Of a stretch of 64,000 nucleotides of DNA, positions 8,845 through 17,259 are shown one piece after another; positions within the stretch are counted from its first letter, which is position 1; each line of letters starts with the position of its first letter. Position numbers and translations under genes: made by a program. The stretch comes from Paenibacillus sinensis (lineage in GTDB: Bacteria > Bacillota > Bacilli > Paenibacillales > Paenibacillaceae), in NCBI RefSeq assembly GCF_019904155.1, contig NZ_JAHCMB010000128.1:205188-269187 (forward strand), in the 5' to 3' direction. The notes beneath the pieces were generated by a model. It ran no database searches, was not told where the DNA came from, and saw only the letters and a program-made list of their open reading frames with translations.

Positions 8845-8898
8845 TTCTCAACGGGTGCATAAACAGGTAAGATAGATTTGAGTTTTGTTATGCTAACA
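8845..8898 (+). promoter_or_regulatory. Candidate promoter and palindromic operator for the beta-glucosidase gene
   Basis: TTCTCA (8845-8850) and TAAGAT (8868-8873), 17 bp apart, form a weak promoter. Just downstream the perfect dyad TGTTA-TGC-TAACA (8886-8898) would sit at or after the start of transcription and before the ribosome binding site. That is where a repressor would block. No regulator gene is adjacent. Confidence 0.35.
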
Positions 8899-8918
8899 GA
8901 AACAGGAGGAACTAACAT

Positions 8919-10262
8919 ATGAGCAGTATGCTCTTTCCAAAGGATTTTATCTGGGGGGCGGCGACCGCTTCCTATCAAATTGAAGGCGCTTATCAGGAAG
9001 ATGGCAGAGGGTTGTCTATTTGGGATACGTTCTGCCGCGTTCCCGGGAAAGTGCTGAACATGGATAACGGGGATACCGCTTGTGACAGCTATCACCGCTT
9101 CCGCGACGATATCGCGCTGATGAAAGAGCTTGGCCTCAAGTCTTACCGGTTCTCCATCGCCTGGCCCCGGATTTATCCGCAAGGACGCGGCGAGGTTAAC
9201 ACCAAGGGCCTGGAGTTCTACGATGCTTTTATCGACGCCCTGCTGGAGAATGGAATCGAGCCGATGTGCACCCTGTACCACTGGGATCTTCCGCAGGCGC
9301 TTCAGGATGAAGGCGGCTGGGAGAACAGAGCCACGATCGATGCCTTTACCGCTTATGCCGAAACGATGTTCCGCCGCTATGGGGACAAAATCAAACGGTG
9401 GATGACGGTCAATGAGCCGTGGTGTGCGTCTTTCCTGTCGAACTATCACGGTGAGCACGCGCCGGGCAACAAAGATTTGCAGACTGCGGTCACGGTTGCG
9501 CATCATCTGATGCTGGCTCACGGCCAGGCGGTCCGTAAATTCCGGGAGCTCGGCATGGACGGGGAGATCGGATTCGCGCCCAATGCAACCTGGATGGAGC
9601 CGTACACCCGCAGCCAGGAGGACATCGACGCCTGCAGACGCGAGAACGGCTGGTTCATCGAGTGGTTCATGGACCCGGTGTTCAAAGGGGAATATCCGTC
9701 CTCTCTGACGGAATGGTTCCGTGAGAGAGGGGCCGAGGTTCCGATTCAGGAAGGCGATATGGCCATAATTTCCGAGAAAATCGACGTGCTTGGCCTGAAC
9801 TACTATAACGGCTCGGTGGCCCAATATTCGGAGAATGCCGGTATTACGCGGTGCCAGCCGGTGGACATGGGGTATGAGCGTACCGATATCGGCTGGCCGA
9901 TCTATCCGGAAGGCTTCTTCAACGTTCTGAGCTACATCAACGAAAGATACGGAGATATTCCGATCTACATTACGGAGAACGGAGCCTGCTACAATGACGG
10001 ACCGCAGCACGGCGCCGTTGCCGACCAGAAGCGGATCGCCTATCTCCATAAGCATCTGCTGACACTGAAGCGCTGCCTGGAGAACGGCATCCCGGTGAAG
10101 GGATATTTTGCCTGGTCGCTGATGGACAATTTCGAGTGGGCCTATGGCTACAGCATGCGGTTCGGCCTCATTCATGTGGATTATGACACGCTGGTTCGCA
10201 CGCCGAAGGACAGCTTCTACTGGTACCAGAACGTTATCGCGAATAATGCTGTGGAAGTCTGA
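8919..10262 (+). CDS. bglA: Beta-glucosidase, glycoside hydrolase family 1
   Basis: A 447-residue cytoplasmic GH1 enzyme, the length of the Paenibacillus polymyxa BglA type. It hydrolyses cellobiose and other short beta-glucosides with retention of configuration. The N-terminal family signature FIWGAATASYQIEGA, the acid/base Glu166 in TVNEP and the nucleophile Glu353 in ITENG are all present, as is the WSLMDNFEWAYGY segment near the C-terminus that lines the sugar site. There is no signal peptide. The ATG at 8919 has AGGAGGA 8 nt upstream. It appears monocistronic, with a palindromic candidate operator upstream and a bidirectional terminator shared with ilvD. A 6-phospho-beta-glucosidase seems less likely because no PTS beta-glucoside permease is nearby. 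Confidence 0.93.
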   Translation: MSSMLFPKDFIWGAATASYQIEGAYQEDGRGLSIWDTFCRVPGKVLNMDNGDTACDSYHRFRDDIALMKELGLKSYRFSIAWPRIYPQGRGEVNTKGLEFYDAFIDALLENGIEPMCTLYHWDLPQALQDEGGWENRATIDAFTAYAETMFRRYGDKIKRWMTVNEPWCASFLSNYHGEHAPGNKDLQTAVTVAHHLMLAHGQAVRKFRELGMDGEIGFAPNATWMEPYTRSQEDIDACRRENGWFIEWFMDPVFKGEYPSSLTEWFRERGAEVPIQEGDMAIISEKIDVLGLNYYNGSVAQYSENAGITRCQPVDMGYERTDIGWPIYPEGFFNVLSYINERYGDIPIYITENGACYNDGPQHGAVADQKRIAYLHKHLLTLKRCLENGIPVKGYFAWSLMDNFEWAYGYSMRFGLIHVDYDTLVRTPKDSFYWYQNVIANNAVEV

Positions 10263-10282
10263 GTTCTTCTATATTGAAAAAG

Positions 10283-10325
10283 AAAGCCCGGAAAGTCGCC
10301 GCTTGGCGCTCTTCCGGGCTTTTGT
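10283..10325. terminator. Bidirectional terminator between bglA and ilvD
   Basis: AAAGCCCGGAA (10283-10293) and TTCCGGGCTTT (10312-10322) form an 11-bp stem. It is followed by T residues on the plus strand and by a T-rich CTTTCTTTTTC on the minus strand, so it can end both convergent transcripts. Confidence 0.88.
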
Positions 10326-10371
10326 CTTGCAAGTTAAAGTTATTTGAGTGGGCCGGGGGAGGCGGAAGAGA

Positions 10372-12060
10372 CTAAATCTTCAGCACGCCGCCCTTGCTTG
10401 CATTCGTCACGAGCTTGGAGTAGCGGGCGAGGTAGCCGGTCTTCACCTTCGGCTCGAATTCCTTCCACTCCTTGCTGCGGCGCTCGGCCAATTCTTCGTC
10501 GCTGACGAGCAGCTCGATCTTGCGGTTGATCAGATCCAGCTCGATGATGTCGCCGTCATGGACAAAAGCGATCGGGCCGCCTTCCGCCGCTTCCGGCGAA
10601 ATATGGCCGATGCTGATGCCGCGGGACGCACCGGAGAAACGGCCGTCTGTAATGAGGCCGACCTTGGCGCCAAGCCCCATGCCGACGATCTGCGAGGTCG
10701 GAGCCAGCATTTCCGGCATGCCGGGACCGCCCTTCGGACCTTCGTAACGGATAACGACGACATGGCCTTCCTTGACCTTGCCGCCTGCGATGCCTTCCAG
10801 CGCTTCCTCCTGGGAGTTGAAGCAGATGGCCGGTCCCTTATGGTAGCCGCCTACGGAAGGATCGACTGCGCCAACCTTGATGATGGAGCCTTCCGGAGCC
10901 AGGTTGCCGTACAGAACGGCCAGGCCGCCGACCTTGGAGTAAGGGTTGTCCAGCGTATGAATGACGCTGGTGTCCTGGATTTCATGGCCGCGGACGTTCT
11001 CGGCCAGCGTATTGCCGGTTACGGTCTTGCAGTCGCCGAACAGCGTGCCTTCTTTCTTCAGCAGCTCGTTCAGCACGGCGCTTACACCGCCCGCACGGTC
11101 CACGTCTTCAATGAAGATATCGGAAGCGGGAGCCAGCTTGGCAAGATAAGGCGTGCGGTTGGCAACTTCGTTAATCCGTTCGAGCGGATAATCGATCTCC
11201 GCTTCCTGTGCGATAGCCAGCGTATGCAGCACTGTGTTGGTGGAGCCGCCCATCGCCATGTCCAGTGCGAACGCGTTGTCGATCGATTCCTGGGTGACGA
11301 TATCGCGCGGCTTCAGATCGAGCTTGATCAGCTCCATCAGCTGCTTCGCGGATTTGCGGACGAATTCCTTGCGCTCTTCAGCAACGGCCAGGATCGTGCC
11401 GTTGCCCGGAAGCGCAAGACCGAGCGCTTCAGCCAGACAGTTCATGGAGTTCGCGGTGAACATGCCGGAACACGAACCGCAGGTCGGACAGCCGTATTGT
11501 TCGAGCTCCAGCAGCTCGTCGTCGTTGATCTTGCCGACCTGGTGGGCGCCAACACCCTCGAATACCGAGGTGAGCGACAGCTTGCGGCCTTTGCTGTCCA
11601 CGCCGGCCTTCATCGGGCCGCCGCTGACGAAGATCGTCGGGATATTGACGCGCAGCGCGCCGATCATCATGCCCGGTGTGATTTTGTCGCAGTTCGGGAT
11701 GCAGACCATGCCGTCGAACCAGTGCGCATTCACGACGGTCTCCAGCGAGTCGGCAATGATCTCGCGGCTCGGCAGGGAGTAGCGCATGCCGATGTGGCCC
11801 ATGGCGATGCCGTCGTCCACACCGATCGTATTGAACTCGAACGGTACGCCGCCTGCTTCGCGGATCGCTTCCTTGACGATCTTGCCGAATTCCTGCAAAT
11901 GCACATGGCCTGGAACAATATCGATATAAGAGTTGCAGACCGCGATAAACGGCTTGCCGAAATCCTCTTCCTTTACGCCGGCCGCACGCAGCAGACTGCG
12001 GTGCGGAGCCCGGTCAAAGCCCTTCGTAATCATGTCAGAACGCATTTTCTTGGCTGCCAT
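10372..12060 (-). CDS. ilvD: Dihydroxy-acid dehydratase
   Basis: A 562-residue IlvD/Edd family dehydratase. It converts 2,3-dihydroxy-3-methylbutanoate and its ethyl homologue to the 2-keto acids in valine, isoleucine and, through ketoisovalerate, leucine and pantothenate synthesis. Iron-sulfur ligand cysteines are visible in [26 protein letters not shown] and [18 protein letters not shown]. The C-terminal GRFSGASRG and [11 protein letters not shown] motifs are typical. The ATG at 12060 is preceded by AAGGGGGAA at about 11 nt. It stands alone here, away from the other ilv-leu genes, and is preceded by a long leader with several inverted repeats. The identification is secure; Edd is excluded by the branched-chain-type motifs and the lack of Entner-Doudoroff neighbours. 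Confidence 0.96.
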   Translation of the reverse strand: MAAKKMRSDMITKGFDRAPHRSLLRAAGVKEEDFGKPFIAVCNSYIDIVPGHVHLQEFGKIVKEAIREAGGVPFEFNTIGVDDGIAMGHIGMRYSLPSREIIADSLETVVNAHWFDGMVCIPNCDKITPGMMIGALRVNIPTIFVSGGPMKAGVDSKGRKLSLTSVFEGVGAHQVGKINDDELLELEQYGCPTCGSCSGMFTANSMNCLAEALGLALPGNGTILAVAEERKEFVRKSAKQLMELIKLDLKPRDIVTQESIDNAFALDMAMGGSTNTVLHTLAIAQEAEIDYPLERINEVANRTPYLAKLAPASDIFIEDVDRAGGVSAVLNELLKKEGTLFGDCKTVTGNTLAENVRGHEIQDTSVIHTLDNPYSKVGGLAVLYGNLAPEGSIIKVGAVDPSVGGYHKGPAICFNSQEEALEGIAGGKVKEGHVVVIRYEGPKGGPGMPEMLAPTSQIVGMGLGAKVGLITDGRFSGASRGISIGHISPEAAEGGPIAFVHDGDIIELDLINRKIELLVSDEELAERRSKEWKEFEPKVKTGYLARYSKLVTNASKGGVLKI

Positions 12061-12426
12061 CTGAACTCGGTTCCCCCTTATGAATCATAATAATTGCCTC
12101 ATGCAACGCGTTAACGCGCTGCTCTCCGAAGAGCGGCAAAGCCGCTATTTATAGAAAGAACAGGGTCTTGTTCCGAGCGTTACGGAATACACGGCCTTAT
12201 CTTGCCCGTTTCTATAAAAAATCTCCTTGTTTAATAGTAGAGTTTATCACAGAAGCGGCTTTTTTTCTACCGGGCAATGTTAAGTATCGCTATAAAAAAG
12301 AGATTCCCGCCATCGGCTCACCTCTTTGATTTGAATTGAAAAGTACGCATTTTCCTGGAGCCCTGTTGTGATCTGTTTCACTAGGAGAGAAGGCCCCGGC
12401 GGATGATTATGGCAATTTGCAGAAGG
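12061..12426. other. Intergenic region between ilvD and the alpha/beta hydrolase gene
   Basis: A divergent intergenic region of about 370 bp before the hydrolase promoter. The ilvD-proximal half holds the inverted repeats described separately. The other half (12220-12426) is A/T-rich with no convincing gene, and short open frames there lack ribosome binding sites. Confidence 0.6.
12108..12218 (-). promoter_or_regulatory. Structured leader upstream of ilvD (possible cis-regulatory RNA)
   Basis: A perfect 10-bp inverted repeat, TTTATAGAAA (12148-12157) and TTTCTATAAA (12209-12218), encloses two smaller hairpins (GAACA/TGTTC and TTCC/GGAA). It is followed toward ilvD by AGCGGC-AAA-GCCGCT (12132-12146), GCTCT-CCGA-AGAGC (12121-12134) and the palindrome GCGTTAACGC (12108-12117). 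The T-box consensus is absent, and I recognise no named riboswitch. Confidence 0.4.
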
Positions 12427-12455
12427 TTGTTTGCATGAAGGGATTACACTATAAT
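12427..12455 (+). promoter_or_regulatory. Sigma-A-type promoter for the alpha/beta hydrolase gene
   Basis: TTGTTT (12427-12432), a 17-bp spacer and a perfect TATAAT (12450-12455). Transcription would start near 12462, which rules out a TTG start at 12461 for the following gene. Confidence 0.65.
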
Positions 12456-12505
12456 TTTCCTTGAGAAAAGAAAGCTGCATGCCTCATAACCCGGGAGCTG
12501 ACGAT

Positions 12506-13246
12506 GTGAACTCATTTCGCAAAAAGCGCGGATTGCTGATTGTACTGGTCGCTGTTGTTCTTGCCGCGGCGCTGGCGCTCTGGCTGTATTTAAGACCTTA
12601 TGAGCCGAACGGCTCAGCCGAGAAGGCTCTGTTGACAGGCGGGGGAATTACTGTAGAAGTGAATGACAACTGGATATCCTTCGAGCCTAGGGTGTCACTC
12701 GGGATGGGCATCATTTTCTACCCGGGGGGACTTGTCAAGGCCGAATCTTACGCTACGCTCGCCCGCAGACTGGCCTTGGCCGGATATCCCGTCTACATCG
12801 CCGTCATGCCGCTTAATCTGGCGGTAACCCGGAGTGAAGCGGCGGAGGATATCATCCGGGTTCACCCCGGAATGTCCTTTGTGATCGGAGGGCATTCACT
12901 CGGCGGCGTCATGGCTTCCCGGTTTGCGGCGAAGCATGCGGACGAGCTGGCGGGCGTGTTCTTCCTGGCCTCTTATCCCGACGATAAGGGCAGCCTGAAA
13001 TCGACCACGCTGTCAGCGTTGTCCGTGCTGGGAACCGAGGACAAGATCATTGACCGGGTGAAGTACAGTGAAGGCAGATCCTACCTTCTTGACAACACCG
13101 TCTATTACTCGCTGGAAGGCGGGAATCATGCCCAATTTGGGGATTACGGCCCGCAGAAGGGCGACGGGGAGGCGACGATTACTCCGGAGCGGCAGCAGGA
13201 ATTGACAGTTCGGGCCATGCTGGACTGGATGGGAAATCTTCGGTAG
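12506..13246 (+). CDS. Membrane-anchored alpha/beta hydrolase (Abhydrolase_5 type)
   Basis: A 246-residue protein with a single N-terminal transmembrane anchor (LLIVLVAVVLAAALALWLYL) and an extracytoplasmic alpha/beta-hydrolase domain. The nucleophile elbow is GGHSLGG. A late Asp in LGTEDKI and the His in GGNHAQFGDYG complete a likely catalytic triad. The substrate is unknown; the family includes esterases and dienelactone-hydrolase-like proteins. The GTG at 12506 was chosen because GGGAG stands 8 nt upstream; an in-frame ATG at 12479 lies close to the predicted transcript start and has only a poor site. It is first in a co-oriented series with the HAD phosphatase, sirtuin and aldo/keto reductase genes, though the 91-bp gap to the next gene leaves co-transcription open. 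Confidence 0.8.
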   Translation: MNSFRKKRGLLIVLVAVVLAAALALWLYLRPYEPNGSAEKALLTGGGITVEVNDNWISFEPRVSLGMGIIFYPGGLVKAESYATLARRLALAGYPVYIAVMPLNLAVTRSEAAEDIIRVHPGMSFVIGGHSLGGVMASRFAAKHADELAGVFFLASYPDDKGSLKSTTLSALSVLGTEDKIIDRVKYSEGRSYLLDNTVYYSLEGGNHAQFGDYGPQKGDGEATITPERQQELTVRAMLDWMGNLR

Positions 13247-13337
13247 AAATACCGGCAGTGGTCCGTGCGCCATACACGGGCTGCTGCCTGCTTGGAGGAA
13301 TCGGCGGATGCATAATGTTCGGAGGGAGAAGTGAGGA

Positions 13338-14105
13338 ATGCCTGAGCTATATGTGAACGGAATTTCGGTGCCCTGCAGAGCTGTTTTGTTCGATAAGGAC
13401 GGCACGCTGCTGGACATGATGGAGATGTGGGGAGCCTGGGCGCAGGATGTCCTGGACCGTCTGGAGACGGAATTGGCCCTGTCGGGGTCAGAATTCGCCA
13501 TCGGGAAGGACAAGGTATTCGGTACATATCATGATGCGCACGGGAGGATTACCGGCTATGATCCGGCAGGCCCGCTGTCGATGGCGACGATAGAGCAGTC
13601 CTACGGCATTCTGGCCTGGCAGCTGTACAACGCCGGAGTGCCGTGGAACGAGGCGGTCATCCGGGTCATGAGTATCGCGAAGGACGCGATGAACAGTCTG
13701 CGGGAACGGCGCTCGGCGAAGCCGCTGCCCGGCCTGCTGCGGTTTCTTGCCGAATGCTCAGCAGCCTCTCTTCGGCTCGGTGTCGTCACCTCTGACGAGT
13801 CGGCGGCAACGGCGGAGCATCTGGAGTGGCTGGGCATCACCGCCTATTTCGGCTCCGTTGTCACTCGCGATAAGGTGAAACGGGGTAAGCCCGCACCGGA
13901 GATGGCGGAAAGGGCTTGCCGGGAGCTTGGCGTTTCGCCAGAAGAGGCCGTTATCATCGGGGACAGCAACGCGGATATGCAGATGGGTAAGGGCGCGGGC
14001 CTGCGCCTGGCCGTAGGCATAACCGGAGACTTGGAAAGCGCGGAGCACCTGGCGGACGCTGATCTGATCGTCCGTGACTACCGGGAGCTGTCCGTGCTTC
14101 CGTAA
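13338..14105 (+). CDS. HAD superfamily hydrolase (phosphoglycolate phosphatase-like)
   Basis: A 255-residue haloacid-dehalogenase family phosphatase. Motif I is FDKDGTLLD with nucleophile Asp19 and general acid Asp21. The VVTSDE region provides motif II, KRGKPAPEM motif III and IIGDSNADMQMG motif IV. A helical cap sits between motifs I and II, as in subfamily I enzymes such as phosphoglycolate phosphatases and beta-phosphoglucomutases. The substrate cannot be deduced. The ATG at 13338 has GGGAGAAGTGAGGA upstream. The sirtuin gene begins 16 bp after it ends, so the two are probably co-transcribed. Confidence 0.85.
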   Translation: MPELYVNGISVPCRAVLFDKDGTLLDMMEMWGAWAQDVLDRLETELALSGSEFAIGKDKVFGTYHDAHGRITGYDPAGPLSMATIEQSYGILAWQLYNAGVPWNEAVIRVMSIAKDAMNSLRERRSAKPLPGLLRFLAECSAASLRLGVVTSDESAATAEHLEWLGITAYFGSVVTRDKVKRGKPAPEMAERACRELGVSPEEAVIIGDSNADMQMGKGAGLRLAVGITGDLESAEHLADADLIVRDYRELSVLP

Positions 14106-14121
14106 TTTGAGATGGGAAAGG

Positions 14122-14874
14122 ATGTTGCATGCGATGGATTCCTTGTCAACGCTGGCTTCCTGGATCGGGGAAAGCTCAAGCATAGTCTTTTTTGGAGGGG
14201 CCGGAACCTCGACGGAGAGCGGAATTCCCGATTTTCGTTCTGCAGCCGGTTTGTATCTGACGGAGAAGAGCTCGCCGTATCCACCTGAGCAAATGCTCAG
14301 CCACAGTTTTTTCGTGAGCAAGCCCGAGGTGTTCTTTGACTTCTACCGCAGCAAGATGCTGCATCCGGACGCGGAGCCGAACGGCGCGCACAAGCTGCTG
14401 GCCCGGCTGGAGCGGGAGGGGCGCCTAAGCGCCATTGTCACGCAGAATATCGACGGCTTGCACCAGAAGGCCGGAAGCACACGCGTGCTGGAGCTTCACG
14501 GCTCCGTACACCGAAATCACTGCATGAAATGCTCGCGGCCTTACGGGCTGGAAGCGATACTTGAGAGTGCGGAGACGGTTCCGCATTGTCCGGTCTGCGG
14601 CGGCGTCATCAAGCCGGATGTCGTGCTGTATGAGGAGGAGCTGGACCGCAGGGTGCTGACGGATTCCATACAGGCCCTCTCGGCGGCCGATCTGCTGATC
14701 ATCGGCGGGACCTCGCTAACCGTTCAGCCGGCGGCCAGTCTGACCGCCTATTTCCGGGGCAGACATGCCGTCATGCTCAACGCGGAGCCGACGGCCTACG
14801 ATTCACGGGCCGATTTGATCATCACGGACCGGATCGGGCATGTGTTCGACCGTGTCGGAGAACTGCTGACCTAG
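14122..14874 (+). CDS. cobB: NAD-dependent protein deacylase, SIR2 family
   Basis: A 250-residue sirtuin. The Rossmann-fold motif GAGTSTESGIPDFRS, the TQNIDGLHQKAG motif, the catalytic His in ELHGSVH and the four zinc cysteines (CMKC and CPVC) are all present. A GGTSLTVQPAA segment completes the NAD site. Sirtuins remove acetyl or other acyl groups from lysines, producing nicotinamide and O-acyl-ADP-ribose; the bacterial target often discussed is acetyl-CoA synthetase, but none lies nearby. Two in-frame starts are possible, ATG 14122 and ATG 14134; GGGAAAGG lies just upstream and spacing is imperfect for both. It follows the HAD gene closely. The symbol follows the E. coli name; the B. subtilis homologue is srtN. 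Confidence 0.9.
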   Translation: MLHAMDSLSTLASWIGESSSIVFFGGAGTSTESGIPDFRSAAGLYLTEKSSPYPPEQMLSHSFFVSKPEVFFDFYRSKMLHPDAEPNGAHKLLARLEREGRLSAIVTQNIDGLHQKAGSTRVLELHGSVHRNHCMKCSRPYGLEAILESAETVPHCPVCGGVIKPDVVLYEEELDRRVLTDSIQALSAADLLIIGGTSLTVQPAASLTAYFRGRHAVMLNAEPTAYDSRADLIITDRIGHVFDRVGELLT

Positions 14875-14975
14875 AATTCCGCCCCGCCAAGCCATATTCC
14901 AGATTCGGATTCGCTCCCGCCGTTTATAAGAGTTAGGAACCGCAAACACATACCACACCAAAGGCGGGGATGACG

Positions 14976-15980
14976 ATGGCTTATCTGGCAAGCGATGAAC
15001 GGTATGAGTTGATGAGGTATAACCGGTGCGGGAACTCGGGACTTAAGCTGCCGGCGATATCGCTCGGACTTTGGCATAATTTCGGCAGTGCGGACGCCTA
15101 CGACAACAGCAGGGACATGATAACGCGGGCGTTCGATCTCGGGATTACGCATTTTGACCTGGCCAACAATTACGGCCCGCCCCCCGGCGCGGCCGAGGAA
15201 TTGTTCGGGCGGGTGCTGGCGAAGGATTTGTCTCTGTACCGGGATGAGCTGATCATATCCACGAAGGCGGGCTATTATATGTGGCCCGGACCTTACGGGG
15301 AATGGGGCTCGCGCAAGTACCTGCTCTCCAGCCTGGACCAGAGCCTGAAGAGACTCGGCGTAGACTATGTCGATATTTTCTACTCGCACCGTCCCGACCC
15401 GGACACCCCGCTGGAGGAGACGATGGGCGCGCTGCACCAGGCGGTGCAGTCCGGGAAGGCGCTCTACGCCGGCTTGTCCAGCTACAGTCCGGAACAGACG
15501 GAGGAGGCGGCAGCCATTCTCAAGGCTCTCGGCACACCGCTCTTGATCCACCAGCCCCGGTATTCGCTGCTGGACCGCTGGATCGAGAATGGACTTCAGG
15601 ATGTGCTGGATAGGCTGGGCGCCGGAACCATCGCCTTTACGCCGCTCGCCCAGGGCCTGCTGACCAACAAATATTTGAACGGAATTCCCGGCGACTCCCG
15701 GGCGGCGAAGCCGGGTGCTGCGCTGAGTGAAAGCCAGGTCACGCCGGAAGCTATCCGCAAGGTCCTGCTGCTGAATCAGATGGCCGCAGCCCGCGGACAG
15801 ACGCTGGCGCAATTCGCGCTGGCGTGGGTGCTGCGCGGCGGAAGGGTGACTTCGGCGCTGATCGGGGCAAGCCGGGTCAGCCAGATCGAGGACAATGTCG
15901 CTGCATTGTCCAATCTTGAATTCTCCGGTGAGGAACTCTCTCGTATCGATATCATTCTCAACCCGGAGACCGGAGAATGA
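14976..15980 (+). CDS. Aldo/keto reductase (YghZ / glyceraldehyde 3-phosphate reductase type)
   Basis: A 334-residue AKR of the AKR14/YghZ group, which reduces L-glyceraldehyde 3-phosphate and methylglyoxal with NADPH. Diagnostic segments are SLGLWHNFG near the N-terminus, the catalytic Asp/Tyr in FDLANNYGPPPGAAEE, the Lys in IISTKAGYYMWPGPYG, YVDIFYSHRPD, and the cofactor-binding tail SALIGASRVSQI. Two ATGs lie 6 nt apart; the second (14976) is preferred because GGGG ends 6 nt before it. It comes 101 bp after the sirtuin gene and is convergent, 14 bp apart, with an AraC regulator, with no obvious terminator between them. Confidence 0.9.
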   Translation: MAYLASDERYELMRYNRCGNSGLKLPAISLGLWHNFGSADAYDNSRDMITRAFDLGITHFDLANNYGPPPGAAEELFGRVLAKDLSLYRDELIISTKAGYYMWPGPYGEWGSRKYLLSSLDQSLKRLGVDYVDIFYSHRPDPDTPLEETMGALHQAVQSGKALYAGLSSYSPEQTEEAAAILKALGTPLLIHQPRYSLLDRWIENGLQDVLDRLGAGTIAFTPLAQGLLTNKYLNGIPGDSRAAKPGAALSESQVTPEAIRKVLLLNQMAAARGQTLAQFALAWVLRGGRVTSALIGASRVSQIEDNVAALSNLEFSGEELSRIDIILNPETGE

Positions 15981-15994
15981 CGGGCCTGACGGCT

Positions 15995-16861
15995 CTATGT
16001 GAGCTTGCCCTCCGGCTGGCGGGCGGTGACAGCACGGTAGGCCGTCGGCGACTGCCCGCAGAACCGCTTGAACTGGCGGGAGAAATACAGGGCGTCGGTC
16101 AGGCCGACCGACGCCGCCACCTGCTCCACGGACAGCTCGGGACGCTCGCGAAGCAGCTGCCTCGATTTGTCGATCCTCAGCTTGAGCAGATACGTAACGG
16201 GCGACAGCCCCGTTTCTTCCTTGAATACCCGCGACAGATAAGCCCGGTTATAGCCGAGGCTTGAGCACATCAGCTCGATGGACACCGGATGCGCGTACTG
16301 CGACGACATATAATGAATCATCTGCTTGACTGTCCGCTTGACCTGGGAGTCTCTGCCGGGCAGACGCGAATGGGCCTTCAGCATACCGGCCGCTTCTCCA
16401 AGCATGAGATACAAATAGCCCAGCGAAGTCAGATGCCCGCTCTCCTGTCCGCTGTGGAAGGCTTCCATAATGCCGGCCAGGGAGCCGGGGATCACGCTTC
16501 CCTCGCCGCAGGATGCCACCGGCTGCTCGGGGGAGAAGCCGGCTTCATGGACAAGCCTTCCGGCTTCCGTTCCGGAGAAGGCCGTCCAGCGGTATTTCCA
16601 GGGAGTGTCCGGATCGGAGACATAGCTCACGAGCTGGCCGGGATGGATCAGGAAGCAGTCGCCGGGACCCAGCTCGTAAGTACGGTACTCCGTACGGAAA
16701 GATCCCGCCCCCTGCTCGATGCAGTGGAGCAGGAAGTAATCGTATATTTTCGGCCCCAACTGGTGCCTCGGCAGCGTCTGGCTCTCGCCCGCGAACAGGA
16801 CGTGAAGATTCTGTTCCTCATAATAGACGGGGTTTGAAGCCACGGAGTAGGAGTGTTCCAT
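15995..16861 (-). CDS. AraC family transcriptional regulator with cupin-type sensor domain
   Basis: A 288-residue regulator. The N-terminal half has the AraC-type cupin look (YELGPGDCFLIHPGQLVSY) used for sugar binding. The last ~100 residues carry two helix-turn-helix motifs, with SIELMCSSLGYNRAYLSRVF and VAASVGLTDALYFSRQFK flanking a conserved LRIDKSRQLL connector. Such proteins usually activate carbohydrate genes. The ATG at 16861 has AGAAAGGAA 9 nt upstream; an extension upstream lacks a canonical start. It is divergent from galE-galT across about 400 bp and convergent with the aldo/keto reductase gene. Regulation of the gal genes is possible by position but not shown. Confidence 0.9.
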   Translation of the reverse strand: MEHSYSVASNPVYYEEQNLHVLFAGESQTLPRHQLGPKIYDYFLLHCIEQGAGSFRTEYRTYELGPGDCFLIHPGQLVSYVSDPDTPWKYRWTAFSGTEAGRLVHEAGFSPEQPVASCGEGSVIPGSLAGIMEAFHSGQESGHLTSLGYLYLMLGEAAGMLKAHSRLPGRDSQVKRTVKQMIHYMSSQYAHPVSIELMCSSLGYNRAYLSRVFKEETGLSPVTYLLKLRIDKSRQLLRERPELSVEQVAASVGLTDALYFSRQFKRFCGQSPTAYRAVTARQPEGKLT

Positions 16862-17259
16862 CCGCAAGTTCCTTTCTCGGATCAATTTCTGGTGAAGTCA
16901 CATTTATCCATACATTACACACATGATTGCATTACAGGCGATGACACCTTTTATTATACTATAACCGTACAGCAAAGCGTAAGCGGCAGCAAGGTTACTG
17001 CGCAAGAGGCGGGATGGAGCAAGACGGTAAGCGGTTTTTATTCATACAGAGCAGCCCTGATCATACGCTTGGCAACCGCTCTTGTATTTCGCCCCGAAAG
17101 AGGGAACATCCTTCTTGGGGGAGAATCGAACAGCTTACCCTTGTCTGATTATTCCATGTGCTGCCTGTAATGCATCTTGGCGCAGAACAGACATAAGCGT
17201 CACCCCAATACAGTACGCCCTCTCTAGGGGGCGCAAGAATCGGAAGGAGTGGAAGGTAG
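16862..17259. promoter_or_regulatory. Divergent regulatory region between araC-type gene and galE
   Basis: No gene is visible in these ~400 bp. A possible plus-strand promoter is TTACAG (16932-16937) and TATACT (16955-16960) with 17-bp spacing, which would give galE a leader of about 290 nt. A hairpin CGCCCT/AGGGGGCG (about 17213-17232) lies just before the galE ribosome binding site. AGCGGTT and AACCGCT around 17030-17095 can also pair. I recognise no known riboswitch. Confidence 0.4.

Noticed and set aside
10348..12090. A 580-codon open frame on the plus strand opposite ilvD
   Set aside because: It is antisense to a highly conserved enzyme, has no ribosome binding site, and its composition is a mirror of ilvD codon bias.
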